From Halichoerus grypus (lineage: Eukaryota; Chordata; Mammalia; Carnivora; Phocidae), in assembly GCF_964656455.1 (NCBI RefSeq), contig NC_135714.1, positions 81,861,903 through 81,925,902 on the forward strand: a stretch of 64,000 bases of DNA, written 5' to 3'. A program made the translations under genes and the position numbers. Shown piece by piece: positions 12,741 through 24,770 of the stretch. Every line of letters starts with the position of its first letter. Positions within the stretch are counted from its first letter, which is position 1. The notes under the pieces were generated by a model. That model was given only the letters and a program-made list of their open reading frames with translations. It was not told the origin of the DNA and did no database searches.

Positions 12741-14859
12741 CACAGATTTGTATTTTGTTCTATGATAGGTAGGACTGAAGAAAGAAGAACAAATCTATTA
12801 AGGATAGAGTTCTTTATATATTGACAGCTGTAATCATTTATTAACTTTAATTATGATCTTTTAAAATTATTCCTGTTTGATTAACCTCCAGTAAATTTGA
12901 GTTCCACACCCTTGCTCTTCCTGGAATGGGTGCTGTGGGTGGTGAGATCGTGGGAGGCTCAACTTCAGAATGCATTTTTACAAAATTACTATCATCAGTA
13001 AGTTCTGGGTCTTACATAAGGTATGAATGATTGACCTGAAAAATATATCTGTGAATATGATGCTTATTAATATAGTTCTTACTGCTTTTTGTATAATGGA
13101 TGATAAACGAAAGTTTGGACATTTGGGTGTCTTTCTTTCTGCGGTATTAGCAAGAATTTCTACCAGCAAGCTGTCATTAAGAAAGTTGTTACTAAGGAAA
13201 GAAAATCATGGTGGGAGACCCTGAAAGCTACCAGCTTTTAACCTCTGGGGAGCAGCAGAAAGCTATTTGCCCTTTTCCTATTTCCTTCCTAATACCAATT
13301 AGAATTGAATGGGACAAGGGTGGCAGTGCTTTGTTACATGGCAGTGAGGAACAAGGGCACGAGAATGGGTGACATAGTTTCCAGATGAACAAATATCTGG
13401 GTCTGTTGGTTTGATCTTTAACGTATTGGTAAGAAAACAATGGAAGGAGAAGGCTGACCTGTTGATTTTCCTTCCTGGAAGAAAGGTGTCTTTTAATTCT
13501 GAAACTCAAGTGCTATTCTAGAAGAATTCCGCTTTTTAAGGCAATAGCCAACAGGTTCTTGAGATTCTGGGTCATCCTTTCAAGTTGCTGGGACAGAGAG
13601 AAAACACACGTGATCAATATCAACCCCAATTCATTCCCATATTTAGTTAACAATATTTTGGCACTCTTGGAGTGATGCTGGGCTATGGTATTTATCAGTT
13701 AGTGGCCATAGTGACTCCTCAGTCAGATTTTAACACAAGGAGGTCGGACGGAGGAAGAAAGAAAAGAAAGAAAGGATGCAAACCTTTGCACTGTGTGAAA
13801 TAATATATGAATTCATCTTTCTGAAATCCCTTTTCATCCCTGCCTGTTTCCATTGTAAAGCAGGAATAATAGCTGGAAACTTGAAAGCAGTTTGACATCT
13901 GTCCCACTTCATGTGTAGAATATCTGCTCTCCATCAGTGGGCCATCTCTCTAGACAGTGCTCAGAGAGGAAGCCCCATGGGGCAGGAGCTTGAGAACCAA
14001 CATACCATAAGCCCTTCTGCGGGCCGTCTAGTCAGATGGCTCAGAACAAAGTCGGGAGGACAGTCTTCCAGCTTTACGTGTGGTCTGAGAGCCTAACAAA
14101 CAATCACAGGGAAAAGTCAGAGGTCATTGTTCCTCCGTCAACAATTCCAAAGTTATCTTCACCCCGCTTTGAACTTCTTAGTGAATTTTCTATGCTTTGT
14201 CCTCTCCCTCCCCATTACAGTACTTAGCGCAGCACTCTGCGCTTACATCAGCCTCTCAACAGTCATGAGCAGGTTGGATGTAAGTTAAATTTGAAGTAGT
14301 GGGTTGGAGGCGGGGGGATGAGGGTCACGCAAATGCTCCACTTGGATCTGCCGTGTGAAGCGTAAGTGCTGGAGGTCTCGCTGCTGCCTTCCCAACCCTT
14401 GTCTCTGGCGCTAAGGCAAGTCCATTCCTGCAAGGGCAGGACTCCTCTTGTGGGTAACTCGGGCCTGCAGACTCTGGAGGCTTGGCTGAAACCTTTAGAG
14501 CTGTGTAGCCAGTATGAGACTCTTCCTCCTGACCCTCCTTGCTTTCCCTCTCCTTCAGCTGGAGTCACACCTGCAGCCCGCTCCGAAGCCTTCCCCTGCC
14601 TCCTCCAGCTTCCCCTGCTCTGCCCCTCACAGGGTTATTCTCCAGCAAATCTTTTGTGGTCTAACCCTATCTTGGCATCTGCTCCTCAGAGGACGTGCTC
14701 TAACACAGGAGGGAAGCTGACTTCCTCCCATGTTTTAGAGCTCTAAATCTGAATGTAAAGAAGGTTTTAGGGAAACCCAGGCGGATATCCAAATGGGATT
14801 CCAAAATGTGCTTGGCCACCCTCCCTCTCCCTTAACTCTTTTACCGCTTCCCAGCCCTG
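12741..14859. other. Unassigned intergenic sequence
   Basis: No gene recognised. A locally GC-rich segment at about 14300-14750 gives several overlapping open frames of 68-126 codons on both strands; none shows a domain, and overlap on both strands points to base composition. Confidence 0.5.
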
Positions 14860-15080
14860 TAGCAGGGATCAGCCAACTTTGTCACAAAGGGCAATATAGT
14901 AAATGTTTTATGCTTATGGGTGATAATGTCTCTGTACAGCTACTCAACTCTGCTACTGTAGTGTGAAAGCCACTGCAGGCCATACATAAAGGAATGGATG
15001 TGCCTATGTGCCTGTGTTTATTTAAAAAACAGGTGGCAGGGCTTATTTGGCATGTGGGCCATAGTTTGCCGACCCCTGGT
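14860..15080 (+). mobile_element. Non-autonomous hAT-type DNA transposon (MER family)
   Basis: Runs from GGATCAGCCAACTTTGTCAC through CTACTCAACTCTGCTACTG to GGGCCATAGTTTGCCGACCC, the layout of a common mammalian MER element whose ends both carry the GTTTGC..GACCCCTG-like inverted repeat. I do not name the subfamily. Confidence 0.7.
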
Positions 15081-16345
15081 CTTTCAAGTACACATCAGAG
15101 ATTTCCTTTGGCTGACTTATTCAGTCGTTTATTTAGACCTCTGGAAATCGAGACGATCTTTTAAGCTAGAGAGAACAGGAGGATCTGTGTTCTGTATTAG
15201 CATCTGCTCCTTTAGAAATGCCTCACTCTGCAGTCAGCATTGAAGGCTCTCCCTTCCCTGGGGGTCTTGCAGGGGCCCTGTGATGATACCCGCTCCTCAG
15301 CTCTTTTTCATTTTGCTTGCACATTGCTAAGCACTCCACTTCCTATTCTAGCAAATGAAGCTTTCCTTTGTTGTTGTTGTTGTTGCTGGAAATTTAAAAA
15401 ACTGAAATATAATAAGAGCATGACTGCATCTTGTAAAAGCTTCTAGCAACTACAATAGGAGTCACTATGGCAACTCACATTTTTTTTGGATTAAAGCATT
15501 TTGGAGTGGGAGCTGATGAGAAAAAAAAAAAAAAAAAAGTGTTGCATGCAGCCAACTGAGGTTTTGACTTTAGCTAGAAAAATACCCCAAAGTTTTCCCA
15601 GAGGCATAGGAGTGTGGGGGAAAGGAAGCAGAGCTGATAAAAGGACCCAGGGCTGAGCACAAACTCAGGTAAGAAGTCAGTCAATCAAACAGCCCAAGTA
15701 CTCTGAAGCTACAGGTGAGATGGGGAGATTTTACCTCACTGATTATGCTTAATTGATGGTGAACATGGATATTTAGTGATTGATGTTTAAATGCTCACTG
15801 TGGCTTCATTTATATCCCTGCTTGGATGTTCTACTTGGATTGTACCATTCTCAAAGAAGAGATTTAGATGTGGACACTGGGCCCATTTGGACTGCCTTTG
15901 GCACTTGTTCCAAACTCCAAGACAGAATGGAAGATAATGGCCTCCGTTCTTGGATGTGGGGTGGTGGCAATGTAAACCTTGGCTCTACCTCTTGAGAGAG
16001 ATCTCCGACTTAGAATGGATTTCCAAGCCATCCCTCTGTCTCTTGGCTCTTCACCCTGATCCTCTGTCCTTCCCTCCTTCTTTGTTCTTGTTGAGGCCTC
16101 AGGCAGAGCCAAGCTGCCAAATAAGCAATAGGTGATAAAGCTTCATTTACACGGAGCCTCTTAAGATGATGACAGGGTGCAATAGTTTTAACGAAGCGTC
16201 CAGAGTTGTGAGGGTTAATCATCCAATTAATGATAACATAGTGTATAACAAACATAAATCATTAGCAATAACAGTAACAGTTACAAAGCGATGGAAGGAC
16301 TGAGGATGACTGCCCTGACGACTACGATAATAAAGAAATGCGTAT
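15081..16345. other. Unassigned intergenic sequence
   Basis: Contains short GTT repeats (15370-15387) and an A run (15521-15538). No gene or clear repeat recognised. Confidence 0.5.
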
Positions 16346-16480
16346 CATCTCATTTGCTTTTCACAACGTCGTCTGTAGTTGCCATTTTACAGATGAGCAA
16401 ATTTAGGCTCAGAGTTTGATTCTGATGACATGATTCAACCAAGGGCACAAAACTGAGAATTCACAGAATACAAATTGTTG
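16346..16480 (-). repeat. MIR SINE
   Basis: The plus strand shows the reverse-complement MIR core CCATTTTACAGATGAGCAAA, then GGCTCAGAG and a CCAAGGGCACA-like segment. Confidence 0.8.
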
Positions 16481-16519
16481 GCTAGTCTGGCTTCCAATGG
16501 CTGGGACAAGTGTTGAGGC

Positions 16520-16695
16520 TCAGAATTCTGGAGTTGGATGATCAGGGTTTGAAACTCCATTCTATGCCTTGCTCAATAAGTTACTCAGCATCCCCGTGTC
16601 TGCTGCACAGGGTTGCTGGGAGGATTAAGTGAGCACTGTTTGGAGAACATTTAGAATCATGTGTGGCATATGTACTACATCAGAGTTTGTAAAAT
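16520..16695 (+). repeat. MIR SINE
   Basis: Sense MIR order: GTTTGAAACTCC, AATAAGTTACTCAGC, GGGTTGCTGGGAGGATTAAG and AGAATCATGTGTGGCATATG. It lies about 40 bp from the neighbouring reverse MIR. Confidence 0.75.
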
Positions 16696-16734
16696 ACATA
16701 AATATGCCATATGGTTTTCAGGAAGTTGAATACA

Positions 16735-16920
16735 TTAGCTGACCTGAGGAAATCTGCCTGATCTTTCTGGGCTTCATTTTCTATTTAACTGCAAAATGGA
16801 GATAGGAATAGTGCTTATGTTATAGCTGCTTACCAGGCTAATTGAACTCAATGTGAAGACCTTAATACAATGCCTGGGACTTATTAAGGGCTCTGTTCTG
16901 GTAGCTTTTGAAGTAGCCTG
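16735..16920 (+). repeat. MIR SINE
   Basis: Sense MIR core: GGGCTTCATTTTCTATTTAA, CAAAATGGAGATAGGAATAG, then AATGCCTGGGACTTATTAAG. Third MIR-derived piece in 600 bp. Confidence 0.7.
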
Positions 16921-17341
16921 GCTTCCCTAGAAAACAGAACAAACAAGATCTATGTGTGTGTGTATATTACAAACATATATGTATATATACACACATGTAT
17001 GTATACATATATGTTACACATATATATTTACTATAAGGAGTTGCCTTATGCAACTATAAAGACTGAGAAGTAAACCCAATCTCTGCAGTCAGCAAGCTGG
17101 AGAACCAAGAGAACAAGTAGTGTAAATTATAATCTGTGTCTGAGTCCAAAGGCAGAAGATCTATGTCCCAGCTCAAAGACAGTCAAGCAGAAAACATTCC
17201 TTCTTATTCAGCCTTTTATTCTATTCAGGCTTCAATGAGCACCACTCACAGTGGGGAGGGTGATCTGCTTTGCTCTGCCTATCAATTCAGATGTGAATTT
17301 CATCCAGAAACGCACTCGCAGACACAGTCAGAAGTAATGTT
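16921..17341. repeat. Ancient retroelement-like segment with TATG/CA microsatellite
   Basis: A TG/TATG/CA simple repeat at about 16955-17030 is embedded in a segment resembling a common interspersed repeat (ATAAGGAGTTGCCTTATGCA, GCAAGCTGGAGAACC, GGGGAGGGTGATCTGCTTTG). I recognise the pattern but cannot name the family. Confidence 0.5.
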
Positions 17342-17652
17342 TGTAATGGACTGAATGTTTCTGTCCTTCCAAAATTCATATGTTAAATACCTAACCCCTA
17401 AGATGATGGTTTAGGAGGTGGGGGCTTTTGGGAGGTGATTAGGTCACGAGGGTAGAATCCTTGTGGATGGGATTAGTGCCCTTATAAAAGACACCCCTTG
17501 CCCTTTCCACCATGTGAATTTGCAGCAAAAAGATAGCCGGTCATATAAGAAGCAGGTCTTCAACAGACATTGAATCTGCTGGTGCCTTGATCTTGGACTT
17601 CCAGCCTCTAGAACTGTGAGAAATAAATTTCTGTTGTTTATTAGCCACTCAG
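17342..17652 (+). mobile_element. MaLR solo LTR (MLT1/MST-like), right end truncated
   Basis: LTR layout TGTAATGGACTGAATG, AAAATTCATATGTTAAATAC, GGGATTAGTGCCCTTATAAA, CTTGATCTTGGACTTCCAGC, GAGAAATAAATTTCTGTTG. The last part (normally continuing to a TTATAGCAGC..CTAA end) is missing: the sequence switches at 17653 to the first copy of a local duplication. Confidence 0.85.
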
Positions 17653-17844
17653 TCTCCTTCACTTATGCCGGACTTCGAGTTCTACCAGTTAACCATGCTC
17701 ATCCTTACTTTCAGGCCTGTGCACAAGCCCCTCCTTTCAACAGGGGTCATTCTTTCCTCACTCTTGGTTACCTGCTTCTCATCCTCTGCCTTAGCTGAGG
17801 TATCATTTCTCCAAAGAGGGTTTCCATGATGGCCCAGATGAGAT
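17653..17844 (+). repeat. Local direct duplication, copy 1
   Basis: 192 bp matching 18601-18793, with six substitutions (all transitions) and one single-base indel by eye. It abuts the truncated LTR on the left. It matches no interspersed repeat I know. Confidence 0.95.
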
Positions 17845-18600
17845 GGTATTTTTGTTCTAGGGGCCGGATGGACTATGACAATGTTTAATGAAGTATGTAG
17901 GTACCCTGTGTTAGGGGGTCAAGCTGTTAGATAAAAGTAACCATCCACGTTATTATGGTTGTTTTTACTAAGGTTGTATTATCTTATGTGGAGGCAAAAT
18001 CTATGCAAGCACATCAATCAGATTAAATTGAACTGTAGTCAAGTGTAAATGGTTAATATGGAGGAAAATGTGTATAATATTTAAAATTTCTTAGAACACT
18101 CATATTATTCAAAGATTAATCTGCTTGGTTGAAAAAAATAATTTCAACTATATTTAAGGGCATTGTGTTTTATGGAGATGCATCTTGTTCAGGCTTTAGA
18201 CAACTCAAGAATAATAGGTTGACCGAAAAGACAGTGGCCTCAAAATAGACTGATGTATAAACATATTAGGACTTTCCTTAAATGTTGGAATTTTAATTCA
18301 TCAATTGGACAGCAGGCTTTTCAAACAGCTAAATTAAGACAGTTCTTGCAACACAAAGCACCTTTGCATTGAGGGGAACTTGTGAGACATCACAGGTGGT
18401 TTGCTAAAAAAGAAAGACCCAGAGAAAATTCCTACAACCTACAAGAGCCAAGCTGCAAGTGCTGTGCGCAGCTCCCTCAAGCTGCCACCATGAGAATCAA
18501 CCTGCAGCCTTGTAACCTGGGAAGACAAGGGGCTTGTGCCATGATCACCCCTGCCCTCCCCTCCAGCTTTCTTTTTGTCTCCCTGCTTTGTCTCTCCGTC
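17845..18600. other. Unassigned spacer between the duplicated segments
   Basis: Single-copy looking AT-rich sequence. The 121-codon frame at 18382-18747 runs into copy 2 of the duplication and shows no domain. Confidence 0.5.
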
Positions 18601-18793
18601 TCTCCTTCACTTATGCTGGGCTTCGGAGTTCTACCAGTTAACCATGCTCATCCTTACTTTCAGGCCTGTGCACAAGCCCCTCCTTTTAACAGGGGTCATT
18701 CTTTCCTTACTCTTGGTTACCTGTTTCTCATCCTCTGTCTTAGCTGAGGTATCATTTCTCCAAAGAGGGTTTCCATGATGGCCCAGATGAGAT
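18601..18793 (+). repeat. Local direct duplication, copy 2
   Basis: Partner of 17653-17844 at a 948-bp offset. Its left flank (CCCTCCCCTCCAGC.. region) is not an LTR, which suggests this is the original location. Confidence 0.95.
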
Positions 18794-19244
18794 TAGATCC
18801 TGCTGAGATATGCCCCAAGAGCATATATGTTTCCTTCTTTTAGCACCATCTTTCATTTAATTATTTTTCTTACTATATTTTTTGGTAACTACATGTACTA
18901 AAGGCACGACCCATTTTCACTCTGTATTCTCAGTTCTTACCACAGTGCCCGACACATAGTAGGACCTCATTAAATAGCATATCTAATTGAATTTAAGATG
19001 TATTGATTGTAAGACACCTCAGTATTTCATATACCTCTAGAAGAAAAAAAATCTTCCAATTAACTATGACACAATGCTTTTTTATCTTTGAGCATTTTTA
19101 TTCTATATTTACTAGAAGATGTTATTTAGTCTGATTTAGACACAGCTTTTTATCACATACTACTCTTGTACGTCTATGAAAAGAAAAAAGTGAAATAAAC
19201 TGCTTAGTGTGTTTCATAAATGCCTTCATCTTTAGAATCTGAGT

Positions 19245-19390
19245 CTTCTGATTTATTGTATTGTATTTTTTATTGTGGGGAAGTATACATGACATAAAAT
19301 TTAGTATTTTAACTCTTTTCAAGTGGACAGTTCAGTGACATTAAGCATATTCACATCATTGTGAGATTTGTTTTTTAACACTTTAGGTAT
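19245..19390 (-). mobile_element. Ancient L1M 3'UTR fragment
   Basis: The plus strand reads TTTTTTATTGTGGGGAAGTA, CATGACATAAAATTTAGTAT, AAGTGGACAGTTCAGTGACA, the reverse complement of a common L1M 3' end. Confidence 0.75.
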
Positions 19391-20230
19391 TTTTTTTTCT
19401 TCCTCCCATAAGATATTACCTTCTTTGACATCAAGAGCATCAGTGATAGCACATCTTAAAAGGATGATCCACTATTGTCTCTGAGGATTTGGTACAAATT
19501 TCACAACATCCCTCAAGTATTTATATACACGTGGCCCAGCAATGACAGATCCACCATGACTGTAGCTGGGCCAAAGTGATTTTAGGAGGCATCCCATTTC
19601 CAGAGATGTTAAAAGTGAAAAAAAGGTAAGACAATAAACATGGCATTTGCCAAATAAATACTGTAAACTATATAAATACATGTAAGAAGGTCTAACACAT
19701 ATTTATGTAGATAGGTAGGTAAATATCAATGACTTGTGCTCAATATGTGTGTGAAAAAGGAGAAGTCTACAGCGGATGGCTTACAGACAGACCTCTTTGA
19801 GAGCTTCAGAGGCCAAGGCAGGAGTGTGGCATGATGCACCCTCCTTTTTCTCCAGCTTCCTGCCCCTCTAGGGCGGGGCGAGAAGTGGGATGGGGCTTTC
19901 ACTTTTGTGGAAAAAACTTAGCTGTCTCCTTCTTTTGAGCTTATACACTTTCTTCTTCAGCATCATAACCTCTCACTGTAACATCTGACTGAATTTATAC
20001 ACAGTGACTTAGGGTCTTGATTCTGTTAAGGCTTTAGGACGCCATAAAGTTTATCTAGTCAAATCTTTATTTAGTAAAAGAGGAAATTTGATATCCACGG
20101 AGGTAAGAAGCAACTTTCTCATAGTCACATGTAGACAAATACAGAGCAGAGTAAATGGAGTAGACACTGCAGTGTAACGTCATGGGCTAAGCAGTTGGGA
20201 AGCCTAAACTCATGTATGTTCATCTAAAAT
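19391..20230. other. Unassigned intergenic sequence
   Basis: Weak MIR-like wording near 20040-20150 only. No gene seen. Confidence 0.45.
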
Positions 20231-20600
20231 ACATTGGGCTGAATTGTGTCTTCTCAAAATTCATATGTTGAAGTCCTAATCCCTAGACCTCAGAATATAG
20301 CTATATTTGGATATGGGGTCTTTAAAGAGGTAATTATGGTTAAATGAGGCTGTTGGGTAGACCTAGTCCAATCTGACTGATGTCGTTATAGCAAAATGTT
20401 GGGATACACAGAAAGAGACACAAAGGATGTGGCAAGAAGGTCGCCATCTACAAGCCAAGGAGCAAGGACTCAGAGGATGCCAATCCTGCCAGCACCTTGA
20501 TCTTGGACTTCCAGTCTTCAGAACTATGAAAGAAATTTCCATTGTGTAAGACTCCCCTGTTGGTGGCATCTTGTTATGGCAGCCCTAGCAAACTAATACA
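20231..20600 (+). mobile_element. MaLR solo LTR (MLT1-like), near full length
   Basis: Complete MLT1-style order from GGGCTGAATTGTGTC through TTCATATGTTGAAGTCC, TTTAAAGAGGTAATTATGG, GCCATCTACAAGCCAAGGAG and CTTGATCTTGGACTTCCAGT to TTGTTATGGCAGCCCTAGC and CTAATACA. A solo LTR with no internal viral sequence nearby. Confidence 0.92.
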
Positions 20601-21067
20601 TCTTGATGAGGGAAAAGAAGAGGGGATTCAGAAAGATAATTACAAATGAAGGAGGAAGAGTGCACTGGAACATCCTTAAAAACTTACAGCAAGATTGGGC
20701 TATTAGTATAGTTCAGGGAGTCTCAGGAGAAGCTAAATTCTCCTTCAAACCACAACACTTTTCTTCCCAAGGCACTCAAGAAAGAGATGAGACAAGAGCA
20801 AGTCTATAACACATGGCGGGTGGTTAAGCATGGCTTGGTGGGGAATGCCATTAGAGAACTCTGGTCTGCTGGGCGAGGGAATAGGATGAGGGCATCTTTC
20901 CTTGCAGTGAATTCACACCTGTTTTAGCCCCTGGTTGGTTATGTAAGAGGACAGTATACACAAGAGAAGAAAATGATATTCTTGGCAGTTTCAGGTTTTT
21001 ATTTCTTCTTGACTAAGTCTGAGCTACTTATATGTCTCAATAAAGTCATTCATTTTATCAAGATTTT
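20601..21067. other. Unassigned intergenic sequence
   Basis: No gene or repeat recognised. Confidence 0.5.
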
Positions 21068-21086
21068 AAAATTTATTAGTCTCCTA

Positions 21087-21281
21087 TGGGCACCTGGGTG
21101 GCTCAGTCAGTTAAGTGTCTGCCTTCAGCTCAGGTCATGATGGGATCGAGCCCCGTATTGGGATCCCTGCTCAGTGGGGAGCCTGCTTCTCCCTCTCCCA
21201 CTCCCCCTGCTTGTGTTCCCTCTCTTGCTGTCTCTCTCTCTCTGTCAAATAAATAAATAAAATCTTTTTAAAAAATAAAAT
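21087..21281 (+). mobile_element. CanSINE with perfect 19-bp target-site duplication
   Basis: Head GGGCACCTGGGTGGCTCAG, CT-rich stretch, AAATAAATAAATAAAATC tail. Identical 19-bp direct repeats flank it at 21068-21086 and 21282-21300, so it is relatively young. Confidence 0.98.
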
Positions 21282-21300
21282 AAAATTTATTAGTCTCCTA

Positions 21301-22661
21301 ATTGTATGGATTTTTCTTTTCTAATTAAAATAATATATCTTCTGTATTCATTATAGACCTTTTCTCATATATTTTTTTTTTTTTGTCTTCTCCCTCTTTT
21401 TTTTCCTACTCTTTATTGCCTCCAAAGAAAATTTAAATCCTTCTATTGTATTTGGTTCCCTTGGGATCTTCAAAACACTTGCTCTGACATGCTGCCATGC
21501 TCACCTGTTAACCTGTGCTGTCATGTGGGTTTCTCCGTGACATAGAGATTACATTCTTTTCCACCTTATCCCTGATTCTTGTGGTGGATCACTTTCAGAC
21601 TTATGGTCTTCTTCTGAGTCTTCATCACTATGCTCTGTTCTCCTGTCCTGCACAGGATGTCTTTAACTTGCTTGTTGTTGCCTCTTCCTTGAAGGGACTA
21701 GATCTATACCTGGTGTTTATAAACAAATACAGTATATGGATTGCCTTTGACCTCACTCACCAACCACCTGAGTATTTGCTCTGTTGGTTCTATCTTATGT
21801 GCATGACAAGAGCAGAGCAAATTGTTGCACATAGTCTTCATTTCCATTTCTGAGTTTGACAGCCTTTTACCTAATGCAACCCTACTGAAGTTCAACATGT
21901 GATACCCCTTCTTGAACTCTCCCACTCCAACTTCCTTTTGTAATAAATTGAATTAGTGCACTAGGTGAAAAAGACTGGTACTCAAAATGTTCTACTCCTC
22001 TGGCTCTTTCCATGCTTGTGCTTAAGACCAGTTCCTACTTTCTGGCCAGTTATTTTCTGAGTGTTGCATTCACTAGATGGATATAGAAAGAGGGGTATGA
22101 TGTCCTGCAGGAAGGAGAAGCATGACAATATCATCTTGTTTGCCTCAAAAAAAAAAAAAAAATAGAATCCACACAGCAGCAGGTTTCATGCTCAATGTGT
22201 TGGTTGGTTCATATTCTCCTTCTGAGTGGAACAAACAGTGAGGAAATAAAAAGATATGTTCCTTTCTGTTATCTAACTTTTGCAGAACAACAGATCTGCT
22301 TTCTTTTCAGAAGCAAAATACATGTGGGATAATAGTTGTATTTCCCGGTCCCATTTCATTGTTTTAATTCCAGTTTTAGACAATTGTAAGAGTTTTCATC
22401 TTTTTCTTCAACTTCTAAGTGGCAGTCGGGTTTGTCATTTTGCTTCTGACATATTCACAGTGTCTGGAATACCCTAGGTGCTCAAAAAATAATTCACTTC
22501 ATAAATGGATGAATGTCACCATTGTTATATGACTGGGTCATTAGGACAATTAGCTAGAATAAATTTTTAAATGAGGCTTCACTATTAAGGTTGGTTTCAT
22601 TAAATTCTAGTGCCAATTTTATTTTCTTCCTACTTAGTAATGTGGGTATATAACAGAAGTT
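21301..22661. other. Unassigned intergenic sequence
   Basis: T-rich near 21366-21412 and an A run at 22146-22162. The 112-codon frame at 21515-21853 has no recognisable domain. Confidence 0.5.
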
Positions 22662-22675
22662 AATAGGGACCCCTA

Positions 22676-22861
22676 GGTGGCTCAGTTGGTTAAGCATCTG
22701 CCTTCGGCTCAGGTCACAATCTCAGGGTCCTGGGATCGAGCCCCACATCAGGCTCCCTGCTCAGTGGGGAGTCTGCTTCTCCCTCTGCCTCTGCCCCTCT
22801 CGCCCCAGCTTGTGCTCTCTTTCTCCCTCTCTCAAATAAATAAATACAATCTTTAAATAAC
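22676..22861 (+). mobile_element. CanSINE with 14-bp target-site duplication
   Basis: Head GGGACCCCTAGGTGGCTCAG, tail CAAATAAATAAATACAATC. Direct repeats AACAGAAGTTAATA (22662-22675) and AACAGAAGCTAATA (22862-22875) differ at one base. Confidence 0.97.
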
Positions 22862-22875
22862 AACAGAAGCTAATA

Positions 22876-24543
22876 ACTTGATTTGGAAATTTTGATGTGT
22901 AAGAAATTGTATTAAGATCAATCATTTTTTTTCACAAACATGTATTGAGTACCTGTTTAGGTTAGCACTATGGCATGATAGAAGTCTTTTCAGCTAAGGA
23001 TATGGGGGTGGCTATATAAATATGACAAGCACAGGTTTAATAAACAAATATATTTTTATATTAAGAGTAATTAAAACATATTGTGAGATATAATAGAGTA
23101 ATGTAAAATGTGCAATGAGATACAGAAGGAGTGACATTTGAATTATGGGGTCTTTAGAGAAGATCATGAAGGCTAAGAGTTCTGAACGATGAAGATCTAA
23201 GAGGAAGAGCATTTCTGGGGAAGGTAGTAATATCCAGAGTCTAGAATAGTCAGGGAATTATACGTAGTTAAATGTGATTGAAAAAACAGGGTGAAGGCTA
23301 ACTGGAAGGGTCTTGAAAATGCAGTTATCTATGGATCATGGAGGGTAATTTTCCCTAGAACACATGGATGGTACTAGATTCAGAAGGGTGGTAGACCATA
23401 AACCAGAGTGATAATGACTGAGTTAGCTAAGCAAGTGTGGGGCTGTGAGAAGTGCATGTGGATAAGAGTTATATAATTGGATAAAGCTTCCTTTGAGGAA
23501 ATGGATTTAAAATAGCATCGGATAGGTTAGAAGAGAAAGTGCTGAGGGAATTATTGTGTACTTACAGAAAGAGATGTATGTGTGTGTGCGCGTGCTTGTG
23601 TGCGTGTGCTTGTGTGTGTGTGTGTGTGTGATCAGAAGCACACTTGACCTAAAGTTTGAGCGGGGTTGCTGCTGCTTCACTCGGCCAGCATTTGTTTGGT
23701 ATCTCTTGGAGTCATGGCTTAAAACACTGGCTCAACTCCAAGAGAGGAAAAGTACAGATGAAATTAAAGCATAAACTAAGAATACTTGGAGAATAGAACA
23801 AAATGAGCTACCAGGGAAATTGCTGGGGAAGCATCAGCACAGATTTTCAAGGACTCTGAGCTGATGTCAGAAGAGGGATGTATTGAGGGAACGTATAATC
23901 CTAAATAGTAAATATAATTGGAAAACTATTAAGTAAGGGGTATATAAGAAGAGTAAGTACAGGCAAGCAGGATGTGAGGATTAGGATGTTACAATCCTAA
24001 AGAATGGGCATTCACTTTTATTCCAAATGCAGGCCTTATCTCTAGAAACTTATATAAACCCCATCATTGACTGTACCAAACCATTCCCACTTTATTCAAA
24101 ATCAAATTCCACCCCTATTTATATATATATAAATAGATATTACCGGCTCTGCTTCTTCAAAATTAAACTTACCAGATTCACTCTCATGTTTATGTGTCTT
24201 CAACTGACACCACTATTCAACCAGTCATACAAGGGAGCCATGCATCTGCAAATCATCTAGGTTGTATCTCCTTTGCTCATCTTTCATATCTTACGTTACA
24301 GAATGCTGTCAATTTTCCATTTCCTCTTCCTTTACAGTAATTACCTTCATCCAGATACTAATAAAATTTAAGTGGAACTATTTTAATAACAATCACCTCC
24401 TCCCCCCATATACATATATACAACACTAGACTGAAGCCCCTTAATAGCATGGATATTTATCTCATTTTTGCTTCTTGGCACTTATTTCTAGTTGCTAAAT
24501 GTTTATTGAATGGATGTGTAATGGGACAAAAAGTAGTTGAATT
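22876..24543. other. Unassigned intergenic sequence with TG microsatellite
   Basis: A (TG)n tract with GC interruptions occupies about 23577-23630. No gene seen. Confidence 0.55.
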
Positions 24544-24557
24544 ATGAATGTCCCTAT

Positions 24558-24756
24558 TTTGGGGCGCCTGGGTGGCTTAGTCTGTTGAGCATCCGACTCT
24601 TGATTTCGGCTCAGGTCATGATCTCAGGGTTGCGAGATTGAGCCCTGCATGGGGCTCCCTGCTCAGTGGGGAGCTTTCTTGAGATTCTCTCCCTCTGTGT
24701 CTCCCCCTGCTCTCATGCTCTCTCTCTCTAAAATAAATAACTAAATCTTTAAAAAA
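24558..24756 (+). mobile_element. CanSINE with perfect 14-bp target-site duplication
   Basis: Head GGGGCGCCTGGGTGGC, CT stretch, AAATAAATAACTAAATC tail. ATGAATGTCCCTAT flanks it identically at 24544-24557 and 24757-24770. Confidence 0.98.
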
Positions 24757-24770
24757 ATGAATGTCCCTAT

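Noticed and set aside
14263..14746. GC-richer patch with several frames of 68-126 codons on both strands
   Set aside because: Frames overlap on opposite strands and show no domain; no CpG-island density. Explained by composition.
21087..21281. tRNA-like head of a CanSINE
   Set aside because: Box A/B similarity comes from SINE ancestry; there is no cloverleaf-competent tRNA gene and it carries a SINE tail and TSD.
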